From Solanum dulcamara (lineage: Eukaryota; Streptophyta; Magnoliopsida; Solanales; Solanaceae): a DNA stretch of 64,000 nt. The notes beneath the pieces are model-generated. The model was given only the letters and a program-made list of their open reading frames with translations. It had not been told where the DNA came from and searched no databases. Shown here in pieces: positions 53,801 through 64,000 of the stretch. The stretch is from the NCBI RefSeq assembly GCF_947179165.1, contig NC_077240.1, forward strand, positions 4,223,501-4,287,500, in the 5' to 3' direction. Positions within the stretch are counted from its first letter, which is position 1, and each line of letters opens with the position of its first letter. The position numbers and the translations under genes were made by a program.

Positions 53801-56800
53801 CTGTTGCTGAAGAACTAGGGCCTGAACTTATGCATCTAAACCCACCAGGGGAGCTAGGAAATCGTTTACGATACCGGTTTCTCCAGGTGCCAATGAAATG
53901 CAACCTAGAATGCTGAAGACAAAAGCACCCGAGGAATATGTCAACCACTTTGTCACTAGGCGCTTTTAGTATTTAATATGCAATTACTTATCAATGTGCA
54001 CATACATTTATGAATATATTAGTTATACAATGCAATAGCTTCAAATAAACAAATTCAAAATAACAGATCCACAAGCAAAAGCAGGTAATTTCTTCACATC
54101 AGAAGGCCCCAGAAAATCTGGATGCCAAGAATTTAGTAGAAGTAATATAAGCAACACAATATCTAGGTATGAGTTGGCTGTTGATTCTTGATATTCGGTT
54201 TCTCAATTGAAAAAAAGAATTGAGATTAGATCTTCCACAATCTTGAAAGGTCCATCATTGTGTCATCCCAGATCCAGTAACAGCAGAAGCAAAAGCATAA
54301 AGTAAGTTGATAATGGTCAATCATTAAAGGAAATTATAACCCAAAAAAAGAAGGTTGCTATGAGCATGTGGATCTCCTTTTGGCAATTATTGAAAAAAAG
54401 AAAACCAACGTCATATTCACCTTTAACATGTTTTTCTTTATGATCTCAGCCTTCTCTATCCTTTGAGCAAAAGCTTTTTGCACATGAAAAGCCCCTCTTT
54501 GGTGCCCTATTATGGTAAAAATAACATATCCTGGCATTTCACTTATCAAAGGTGTTGGAGATACATAACATCCCACAAGTTATCAGTGTGTGTATATACT
54601 ATATCCCACGTCGTTTGTATAAAGGGCATCCCGGGGAGTTCATCTTAAGTTACTCGACCCATTGCCTCAAAGTCCAGGTTGGATGTTTAGTCCAACACAT
54701 CTATCAAAATCGACTTCATAAGCCCATTTCCATACTTACAAGTCCGAATCGAAATTTACATGTGAACTCCAAAAAACAGGTTATATTTGCGGAGAGGTGT
54801 TGTAATATGTGACGATAATTAACTTAACAATAATAACAATATAAACTAACTTTCTAACGCCAACACTCAACACTTAAGCAAAAAGGAAAAAGAAAAATGA
54901 ACTTGAGAGTAGAGATTGTTCATTACAATCATTTTTTATTTTTTATTTTTTAATTTATTTATTTATTTATTTTTTGGGGGGGAGGGGGGCTGGAAGATAA
55001 ATACAAGATGTTCTAGCAAAGCCAATGTCAAGATAGCCACGTGTGTACCTTGAAGTAATTTTCCACAAAATTAGCATCAACTAGAGTTGAATGTCGCTGA
55101 TTAGGAGACCTAGGAATCTTTAAATTTGATGGGGCCGTGTTAACAGGATCACTCATCCAGTCGCTACAAACTGATGCATCGTTATGAGGACTGAAAGGTG
55201 CTGAAAATGGAGCTTGGCTTCCATCTCCACTTGCAGCATCACTCAGTTCTTGCATTGCCATGCTACAACTTGACTCTTCGATTCTATCTACATTGTAGTT
55301 TGCTTGCATTAGATCTTTAGATTCTAGAGCACGAGGCTCCAAATCTTCTGCAGATTGCGACTCTTCAAAGGATACAGGATCTTCAATTGGTCCAGAATAT
55401 GACAATGGGCTCTCAACTCTAGATGTGGCTTGGACAGTTGAACATGTTGTCATATCATCATAAATAGCAATGTTTTTTGTGAAGAAAGCAGATAGCTTAG
55501 GCTGGTTATTAACTTCACTTGCAAGCTGATCAAGCTGATAAGGAACCCCTGAAAACAACAAAACAATGATAGAAAAGCTAATAAGTAAACAAGCAGTCAA
55601 CTTGCTCGTTTGCATTAAAAATCAAGTCATAGAAATATAAACTTACAATTCAGAAGCTTCTTTGCAGAGACAGAATCCAACACCCATGTGGGTTTGACTA
55701 CTGGAAGTCCCCTGCTAAAGGACCTATATGAAATTCAGACAAAACTTAGACGAAAATACTTTTATTTTCAACAGAGATACAAAAAATAGGAAACTGATGA
55801 ACTTGGTTTTACAACTGACCTTAAATTCTGGACCTTACTGTCAGGAAGATTACTACAGATTATATGAGTAACACGACGCCTAGAAAAATAATTTTCAAAA
55901 CGGCCTCCATGCTTCAACATATATCCTCGAAGTTCCTGGATAGATATTGTTGAAATCAATAAACTACAAGAGAAGCAACCTAATCTTCCATATGAGAAAA
56001 TCCAGTGAGGTACGGAAAAGAATATGATAGCTATATAGTCAAGGTATTGATTACAATGATGATGGATGTTTGTACACGGGTTTACATGCAGATTGAATGA
56101 ACTCTTCTTACAAGTAAGAATACAAGTAATTGTTTGTTTCGCCAATTCAAAAGTTAGAGAAGTTTTTTATTGATGAAACAGTATTCGACATCATTCATTA
56201 TTCGATTCAGGATCTTTTAAGTTGTCAATCTTCAAGCAATCATATCAGATTAATCCCCGGCAAGAAAATCACATGAAATAGACCAGAAAGAAACCATAAT
56301 GTACTAAACCTGACTGGAAGGAACCGTGTATCCATCAACAAAAATGGATACGCCCTGAAATATAGGTTTTGAAGAACTTGGACCACTGAGAGAAGTGCTT
56401 GATGCCTCCACCTCAAACTGCTCGTGAAGCTTCTGATTCTTCACGGCCATGTAACTACAGCAAAGTTGTCAAAAGCCACAATAAGAATATCAGGAAGTCA
56501 TCACCAAGAACAAGTCATAAAGCATACACTATACGCATCAAATCAGAGAGGAGAGGTGCATTTATGAAGTAAATTGTGCAAGAAGTAAATTGACCATATA
56601 GAGGAGACATATGAAGTGAAACTCTAAAAACAATCCATAAAAATCAATCAACAATACCCAAAACCAACTAGTTGGCCTCACCTATAAAAACACTCTATAT
56701 TCGTGCCTTTCTATGTGGACTCGTTTCATTCCAAGAATTAACGTCTATAAAGTAGCAAGAACAATATTTCTTGATGATCAACAAATTCCACTGGTTAAAC

Positions 56801-57488
56801 TTTCTTGAAGATCGTCTATTCGAAATTAACTCAAAGGAAAACCATTCAAATATTTAAGATGATGTACAGCACCAAGAACAAGTCAAATAGCATACACTAT
56901 GCACATCAAAACAGACTATCAGAGAGGAGGGGTGCATTTATGAAGTAGATTGTGCAAGAAGTGAACTAGCCCATATAGAGGAAGACATATGAAGTGAAAC
57001 TCTAAAAACAGTCCATAAAAAATCAATCAACTATACCCAAAATCAAATAGTAAGCCTCACCGACAAAAATACTCTATATTAATTCCATTCTAAGCAGACT
57101 CGTTTCATTCCAAGCATTGACGTCAATAAAGTAATAAGAATAATATTTCTTGATGATCAACACCAACTTTCTTGATGATCATCTATTCGAAATCAACTCA
57201 GGGGAGAACTGTTCAAATATTCAAGATAGTGTACACAACGTTCAAAAATTCCCAAAATCAATCCAAACTAAGTAAAGAAAGAAGAAGAATAAACCTTCCG
57301 AAATTGGAGAAAGGTGAACTATAGAAGGCAGGACGAGAAGCAGAACGAGAATTGGCACCCCAGGCCATGCCTAGGGTCTTTTGACTCGCCTTCTTCTTCT
57401 TGTTGCTTTGATTGCTGCTGTTACTGCGATTTGAATTTGAGGTTCGTTTAGAATTGGAACCGGAATTAGCAGAGCGTGAGGGTTCCAT
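41887..57488 (-). CDS. REV1: REV1 gene C: intact DNA repair protein REV1 (deoxycytidyl transferase)
   Basis: Exons: 57488-57295, 56454-56310, 55935-55820, 55723-55647, 55548-55049, 53912-53769, 53592-53460, 53372-53284, 53179-53129, 53052-52849, 52080-51961, 50681-50589, 49812-49753, 49672-49586, 49464-49381, 49291-49219, 47650-47582, 47479-47381, 46893-46648, 46534-46464, 46341-45743, 43829-43769, 41943-41887. About 1,123 residues, close to known plant REV1. Seen in order: basic KKKK patch near residue 30; BRCT about 95-185 with the conserved Trp of PTW at 165; N-digit SRLH at 346-349, where Arg347 matches by position the Arg that pairs with incoming dCTP; HVDMD with catalytic Asp391; SCDEAF with Asp488 and Glu489; ALPGIG helix-hairpin-helix; ubiquitin-binding motifs around LPPEV (835) and LPEELR (949); C-terminal domain about 995-1115. 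The start is the first ATG of exon 1, with G at +4. Residue 702 is Leu here but Met in genes A and B. The open frame makes this the likely functional copy; expression is not shown. Confidence 0.97.
42419..42843 (-). mobile_element. TRIM retrotransposon (copy 2), REV1 gene C last intron
   Basis: Copy of the element at 20416-20840 with the same target-site duplications (42414-42418 and 42844-42848). A third copy would lie just beyond the right edge. Confidence 0.88.
44787..45431 (+). mobile_element. RTE-type LINE 3' end relic (copy 3)
   Basis: Third copy of the relic, inside the intron between exons 21 and 22 of REV1 gene C. It shares the copy 2 variants. Confidence 0.7.
49046..49181 (-). mobile_element. 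SolS-type SINE (copy 3)
   Basis: Copy of the SINE at 5040-5175, next to the exon 16 donor of REV1 gene C. A-box at 49153-49143 and B-box at 49110-49100. Confidence 0.75.
50169..50447. mobile_element. Foldback MITE (copy 3)
   Basis: Copy of the element at 6163-6441, in intron 12 of REV1 gene C. It has C at 50302 where copies 1 and 2 have T. Confidence 0.75.
51469..51646 (-). mobile_element. SINE-like element (copy 3)
   Basis: Copy of the element at 7463-7640, in intron 11 of REV1 gene C. Confidence 0.45.
54553..54697. mobile_element. Possible solo LTR (copy 3)
   Basis: Copy of the segment at 10546-10690, in intron 5 of REV1 gene C. Confidence 0.4.
56502..57235. repeat. Two-copy direct repeat in REV1 intron 1 (copy 3)
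   Basis: Copy of the block at 12495-13228, in intron 1 of REV1 gene C. Confidence 0.85.
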
Positions 57489-57607
57489 GCTCGTCTCCGA
57501 TTTCTGGGAGTTGAGACGCAGAAGAGTTGCGCAATTTCTAAAATGAAGCGGGAAATATATGCAAGCAAGGGATCATTTATAAACACACGGATCTTAAGGA
57601 GGAATCG
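57489..57607 (-). promoter_or_regulatory. REV1 gene C proximal promoter with E2F site
   Basis: TTTCCCGC is at 57555-57548 and TTTATAAA at 57583-57576, with the ATG at 57488. The segment looks identical to the promoters of genes A and B, so expression differences between copies would not be expected from this part. Confidence 0.6.
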
Positions 57608-57727
57608 GGTCGGTTAACCCAAAACATTTTTATTTTTTGATGGAGAGGGTGAATTTAAAACATTTTTTTGTTATTTGTTATATTTTTTTTATTGTTTTCT
57701 TCTTCTTTACCTGATGTGTTGCTTGCA

Positions 57728-57854
57728 CCTGAACCAAGGGTCTTTCGAAAATAGTTTTTTTACCTCCACGAAGTAGTGTTAAGGTCTATGTACATTCTAT
57801 CATCTCCATATCTCACTTGTGGAATTTCACTAGGTATATTTTTGTTGTTGTTGA
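57728..57854 (+). mobile_element. TS-family SINE (copy 3)
   Basis: Copy of the SINE at 13721-13847, upstream of REV1 gene C. Confidence 0.8.
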
Positions 57855-58308
57855 CTCTATCATTAGGGTTGCTTATCAAGCGTATAATTATGCTTGACGG
57901 GTTCGCTTATCGGGTATTAATTTTTAAATTATTAATATGCTAGCCAATAAATAAGATATCGATTGGTTCAGGATCGTGCTATAAATTATCAGTCGATGTA
58001 TTGGGTCAATCATTTCATGCTCATTTCTTTCCGTTTCACTCACAAATATACTGATCTTTCAGCAAACAAAACAATTTTCTAGCTTTATTTAAGTTAACAA
58101 ATATATAGTTATTACTCACAATGAGAAATACATGAAAAAGGCTAATTTTGAGAATGCATGAACATAAGCATTTATTTAACAAAGATTCACTTGTACAATA
58201 ACTTATTGCTTCAAAAATAAAATATACATTTTTATATGCTAGAAGTGAAGATCCGTCCATTATGAACCAAACTAACTAAGTACACCGGTGAGAAATCCAA
58301 CTCACAAA

Positions 58309-58433
58309 TACTATCTCCGTCTCATATTACATAAACACTACTAACTTTACACGATAATTAAGAAATCATTAATACATTGAAAAAAATTATTATTTTACCC
58401 TTTGTTTATATCAATACAATATACACGGAGTAT
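58309..58433. mobile_element. Stowaway-like MITE (copy 3)
   Basis: Copy of the element at 14302-14426, between REV1 gene C and its upstream MULE relic. Confidence 0.55.
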
Positions 58434-58539
58434 AGAAATAGCTAGTATTGAAAATTGTTTACATTCAAAAGATCATATTAATTGTAGGGGTAAAATTAAA
58501 AAAAAATTAATACAAATTAGAATTTCATTTATAGAAGCA

Positions 58540-59765
58540 CTAGTATTGTATTCGAAAAGTCTCATCTGCTGCATCTAAGATATTAGCTGTTAGCATTGTC
58601 CCTTTGTATGCTCCTTTTAGAAAAGTTCCATCAACAACTACAATTGATCTACAATACTCCCATCCTTTTATCGATGTAAACAGAGCTACAAATGGATATA
58701 GAAAATGGTCATCCTCTGATTTGTGCAATCTTATATAAGAACCAGGGTAAGTTGCCTCTAGTATGTGAAAGTAACTTGACAACTTTGTATATGATTGAGC
58801 TGGATCACCTCGGACTAATTCAAGAGCCGCACATCATATTCCTGTAACATATGAGCCGCACATCATATTCCTGTAACATGTCATTTTGTATATCTCTTGG
58901 TGTGTAGTTGGATCAATACATTTGGCAATAATAATACTCCCAACAACTGTCTTGCTTGATTGTATTTTTCGATAATGAATTATGTAGCAACAAACACGTG
59001 TGTTCCCTTTCAAAATCTCTAATAGCGAACATTTGAGATTTATTCACGCTTGAAGCGCCTAAATTTCAGCTACAGTTTTCTCCGAGGCATTGTATTGAAT
59101 AGCTGTTGATTTTTTTTATTAATATACAATCAATAATATAAACTAACTTGAATTTGAGTCTTACCATGTTGAGCTTGATCTCAATGTCTTGAATTTGAAG
59201 TGTTTAAGAATGGAATGTCTTTTTAGTGCACTAATAAGGACATATTTATTTTTGTAAACTTGATCTATCTCAAAAAAAGATTGATTAAGGTTTATAATGA
59301 TGCCTGGTTGTATTTCTTCTTGCTCATCAACTTCCTCATATGATCCAAAGCCAATTAACTCTAGTGCATCATCGATACCACTAAATGCATTAGAATAGTA
59401 TGAATTGTGTGTAATCCTCATATCTTCTGAAGTGTCTGAACATAATAGTGGAATTAGGGTGGAATCACTCTCCAAGTTGATCGATTCAGTTGTTGTGACA
59501 CATAAAAGGTATTTTGACATATCTCTATGTTCCTTTTTTGGTTTCAACATACACTTTTACCCCCATATCGTTATGAATTTGAATTGGAGGAGACCTTTCA
59601 TCAATCTTATAACTGATTTCAACTTTACTTGTTGATGTTTCTATTGGCAATTGAGTAGCAATCACAGAAAAAAGACTAGCAAATGTTATCTGCCAAGTAA
59701 TTAATATACTTGTTACTAGAATTTCATGGACCATTGAAGTAAAGAAGCACAGCTAGATTAGCCAT
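58540..59765 (-). pseudogene. MuDR/MULE transposase relic (copy 3)
   Basis: Copy of the relic at 14533-15758 with the same breaks, plus a private A at 58964 where copies 1 and 2 have C. Confidence 0.85.
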
Positions 59766-59791
59766 ATTTTTCTCCTGCATTTTTTTTTGTT

Positions 59792-60283
59792 GAATTAGAA
59801 GGGAATTAGAGAATTAGACACGAATGAAACATGTAGCTAATAAAATCAGCCTTCAGTGATCTGTAGGCTACAAAAATGAATTAAACTTGAACAACAAATG
59901 TATTACACACACATTAAATTTGAATTAGAATAGAATTAAAGATGAATGAAACATGTAGCTAACAAAATCAGCCTTCAGTGATCTGTAGGCCACAAAAATG
60001 AATTAAACTTGAACAACAAATGTATTACACACACATTAAATTTGAATTAGAATAGAATTAAAGATGAATGAAACATGTAGCTAACAAAATCAGCCTCCAG
60101 TGATCTGTAGGCCACAAAAATGGATTAAACTTGAACAACAAATGTATTACACACACATTAAACTTGAATTAGAAGAGAATTAGACACAAATGAAACATGT
60201 AGCTAACAAAACCAGCCTTCAGTAATCTGTAGGCCACAAAAATGAATTAAACTTGAACAACAAATGTATTACACACACATTAA
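59792..60283. repeat. 122-bp minisatellite, four copies (copy 3)
   Basis: Same four-unit array as 15785-16276. The unit number is unchanged in the third 22-kb copy. Confidence 0.93.
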
Positions 60284-62274
60284 ATAAGTAATCGTGATAA
60301 ACATAGAAACGTAAATAAACTTTCATGTTGAATCACAACTGAATACAAATCTTGTATTGCTAATGAATTAGGCATGCAATCTAATTCAAATCTTCAAACA
60401 ATTAAACATTAAACCATTCAAATCTTTAAGTAATCACATATCTCTACTCAGAAATCACAATTCTTCAACTGATTCAAATCTGCATTCACCTAAATTTCGC
60501 AATTCTTCTGCAATAACCATCAAATACACATCACTGAATTCCAAAATTGGAGTATTAATGTTGTAGAAAGTCTTGGTTGAGAAGCTGGGAAGGTAAGTAT
60601 TGCCCTAATTTTTCAGAAAATCGTGGGTGTGAAGATTGGAGAGAATATTGGTGTAGCAAATTTGGAGAGAAACAGAGGAAGAGAAAATCGCGGGTGAGAG
60701 TTTTATAAGAGTAAGGACTGTACTTAATTTAATTCAAACAATATGCTATATATGGTTAAAATAATTATGTTGTTGTATGTGGTAAATATTTCTTGATTAT
60801 CGTACATTTAGATAATTTACCCTTAAATTTAGAGAAAATTATATCTTGATACATAAGTGAAATTATTTATCCAAATTGGATCAAATTCAAACTATTTACC
60901 CTTAATGGATCTATGGCCAAACTATTTACGCGCTACCCCACTTTTTTTTCTTATTTCGCGCATGACGTCAATATAACATCAGCATCACAATTACGAATTA
61001 ATCCTTTGTGATACTCCATCAATATATTGATACCATATCGATATCATATAAGGCTAAACTTATTCCTCTTTGATATTCCGTCGATATATCTATACCCTAT
61101 CAGTATCATATACAATTTGGCTCTTTTTTAAGAAATAAATAAAAAACAATTAAGAAAAAACTTATTTATTAAACTCTAAATTAATAGAAAAAATATATTT
61201 TTTCATAATTTTGTTCTCTTTTTTCAATTTTTTTAGAAAATTGTATCTAAATTATGAACTTTTTAATTGTTTTTAAATTAAAATTTTGAAGAATTGAAGC
61301 ATATATCAATGCCATTACAATATGTAGATATATCATAGTGGTATCATGGATGATTGAATAATCTCATTGAAGGACTAAGACAAATCTCAATAAAAATACT
61401 GTCCAGTTATTCTTTGATACCACCAGAATATATTATATTTTGATGGTATCAAGGAGGAAGAAGCAGTCCTTCAATGAAGACACTGCTCAATTACTCTTTG
61501 ATACACAAATTTAAAATTAAAAAAAAGATATGAAAATAATTGAACATTTAAGGATAAATATTTTTTGGGGGGCATAGTGTTCTTTTCCCTTAAATTTAAC
61601 TCATATATTAGCACTTGAAGTCGTGCTTTAACCTAACATTCAAAATTCATAAAGTTGGAATCCTATCTCCACCCTTCCCGACATATGTAATTATAAATCA
61701 AAAAATTTGTAAACCAACAGTACGGTTTCAACTGTTTAACATATACAGCACGCTGAAAAATGCATTGGCAAAGTAGATTTGAGCACGAGTGTATTCTTTC
61801 ATTTTCATGGTCAGACCAGGTGATGGCTGACCCTTGCATATATGCTTCAATTACGAGTTGCGACCATGACAGGCCACCGTTTTTCATGTAAACAAAGTTT
61901 CACCTGAGTCAACACATAATATCTACCTGAAATTCAGAAAATTATGTACTTGACTCAGCATAAAATATTCTATTTTCACTAACAAGAAAAATCAACAAAC
62001 ACTCTGTTCGGTATGAGAAAAGATAAATACTCAGAAAAACGACCTACCTTCGGTATGGATAATAATGTTTACGTGTAGCAGTGATATGAGGTCAATAAGT
62101 TACGTAACTGCAAAGAAGAATAACTTTAGTCGTAAAGTGAGAAAAGTCATTTTCCAATATCTTATGACATGCAAACACAATAAAAATGACTTTATCAAAC
62201 CAAAGTTTGGTATAGTCATATCAGATCATAAGATAATTACCATCCAATGAACTCTAGAGCAATCCTTCTAGCAC

Positions 62275-62395
62275 TTAATTTAGGTCACCCATGAGCTTTG
62301 CAACAAGCATTTGTCTGCCCCAACACTGCTTCTGAGCAATCCACAACCATGGAAACTGCTCCTCACTCCAACCAGTATTTACAGTGTAGTTAGGC
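62275..62395 (-). other. Possible terminal exon (copy 3)
   Basis: Copy of the 39-codon frame at 18268-18388, unchanged. Confidence 0.25.
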
Positions 62396-63890
62396 CTGAT
62401 CAATAATGCCAAAGTACAGAGAAATGCAGACTCCTAGGACTCCTTTCTGCAATATTAATAAAATAAAAGATAAGCACTATCATCACTGGCACAATAAAAC
62501 TAGAAAAGAAGAGAGAGAAAAGTGGGAAGAGAATAGAGCATACTTAAAGGCAGATAAAAATATCCTTAAACAGAAGAATCGAGCAAGTCAAGGACATACA
62601 GGCACTGTTTTCCATCAACCAGTTTTCTTGACAGCACACACCTAAATAGAAGTTGTAACAACCAAACTTCTTAGAATTTTTCCAAGCAAGACGAATAGAC
62701 TGAGATGGTTGAAATTGAAAAAAGAAAACAACAATAGACTACATATGCATTTATTTAATCAGGACACTCCTTTCTTCTTTTGGCTAACACAGGTGAATCA
62801 AGAAATTGTTTTTGTGTGCAACTTTACTTGGACCTGACTAGTGCTGCAGTTTACCACTGAACTCTTAAATAATGTCAACAGCACTACTTCCTTAAGTTTA
62901 ATCATTGACAAATACAGAATGCAATGTTATCAGGTCTAAGTAATGATGACACAGAAGGGGAAAAGTTATCCTCACACAGGGCAAAGGAAGCAACACATGC
63001 CACTTCATACTTTTGTTGTCTAATACCTCTCCAAATATTAATTTTGATGCCTTGTAAGCCACAAACTCCTTTCTCTTTTCTGTCTAATTGTGTCTCTACT
63101 ACCTCATCTAAAAGTTTAAATTATTAGAGAGAGAATATTTGTACTTATCCAATTAATTCTGTATGGACTCCTTCATTCCTTTTTCATGGGTAAGCACATT
63201 AAATACTAATCTGTTAACAGATGAATACCTACTTGGATAACCATGTTGAATTGTGTGAGCATGGCATAGAAAAGCTCCCAACTGCTAGAGAAGAGAGACT
63301 TTATTTATTTGATTGTTTTAAACACTTCTCATTAACTAGATTCCCTCTAGGAAGAGACAACATTCAAACAAAGGTTTGCATCAACAATGGGAAGTTAAAA
63401 ATAGCATTCTTGTTTCACTATTCAGTTGGATTAATATCAAGGATGTTCTTGAACATCATCCATACAGGACCTTCAGAAAGTAAGCCTACGACAAAAATGA
63501 ATACATTGTTCAACTGAATCAAGCAGTTCATATCACCTAACGTTATTCATCCAAAGAATGAAGCCCCACTTGACTTCAAGCAAGAGGGAAGACAAATGTA
63601 TACCTACACAAATTGGAAATAACACTTCCAGAACAGACAGGTACCTACCATGATCTCCAGCACTATCAGTTTAACCTGGGAAGACATCTTATCAGACCCA
63701 ATGCATCCCATGGGGTCCCCCACTCTATATGATTATGATTTCAACTTAGAGAGGATATCAGTGAAAGATGCGAGAACTTCAAGTAACATATGAAAATGAA
63801 AAGAAGATACAAAAAATCACAAATGGAATGCGGACTTGTAGACATAGAGCACCTGACACTTTTTTCTTGGCAAAGAAGGCATGCCACACA

Positions 63891-63947
63891 TCACTCTGTC
63901 ACAGAAGCCATGTAAAAGCTGCCACCATAGTTCTCACTAACCAATGC
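63891..63947 (-). CDS. REV1: REV1 gene D: last exon (exon 23) of a fourth REV1, rest beyond right edge
   Basis: This matches exon 23 of genes B (19940-19884) and C (41943-41887). After the acceptor AG it reads ALVSENYGG followed by nine more codons and TGA. It is the end of the Rev1 C-terminal domain. The other exons would lie to the right, so at least one more REV1 body, or a remnant of one, probably follows. Confidence 0.85.
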   Translation of the reverse strand, partial: ALVSENYGGSFYMASVTE

Positions 63948-64000
63948 CTACAAATTGAGATAAAAAGTTGATCAGGCTAGGTCACAAATTCACTGTTAAA

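Larger units (their letters stand above)
44008..64000. repeat. 22-kb tandem repeat unit, copy 3 (partial)
   Basis: This is the third copy, cut by the right edge at about unit position 19,993. Private differences seen are A at 49285, C at 50302, G at 53864, an inserted G at about 54120-54121 and A at 58964. After the inserted G the offset from copy 1 changes from 44006 to 44007. It contains the only REV1 gene without the codon-361 stop. Confidence 0.96.

Overview
The window is plant nuclear DNA and most likely comes from a member of the Solanaceae. It is AT-rich, has GT-AG introns, and carries tRNA-derived SINEs of the SolS and TS types, a TRIM retroelement, MITEs, a MuDR-type transposase relic and an RTE-type LINE relic. 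No bacterial, organellar or RNA gene was seen.

Nearly the whole window is one head-to-tail tandem array. A unit of 22,003 bp repeats at positions 1, 22005 and 44008, and the third copy runs off the right edge at unit position about 19,993. Copies differ at only a handful of sites. The phase at which the window cuts the unit is arbitrary, because the one gene in the unit crosses it. Neither end of the array is visible, so the copy number is at least 2.9.

Each unit carries one large minus-strand gene, REV1, the Y-family translesion DNA polymerase (deoxycytidyl transferase). I reconstructed 23 exons, all in phase, encoding about 1,123 residues: BRCT domain, N-digit, palm with both catalytic motifs, fingers and little finger, two ubiquitin-binding motifs and the Rev1 C-terminal domain. 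Gene A (start at 13481) loses its last two exons off the left edge. Gene B (35484 to 19884) and gene C (57488 to 41887) are complete. Only the last exon of gene D (63891-63947) is in view. Genes A and B share an in-frame TGA at codon 361, ahead of the catalytic core. Gene C has CGA (Arg) there and is open throughout.

Layout of one unit, in first-copy coordinates: 1-1736, intron 21 with a LINE relic; 1737-13481, REV1 exons 21 to 1, with a SolS SINE, a MITE, a second SINE-like element, a solo-LTR-like element and a duplicated block inside introns; 13482-13600, the promoter with a perfect E2F site; 13721-13847, a TS SINE; 14302-14426, a Stowaway-like MITE; 14533-15758, a broken MULE transposase; 15785-16276, four copies of a 122-bp repeat; 16280-19883, AT-rich intergenic DNA with one unexplained short reading frame; 19884-21826, REV1 exons 23 and 22 of the next gene, with a TRIM element carrying perfect target-site duplications in the last intron.
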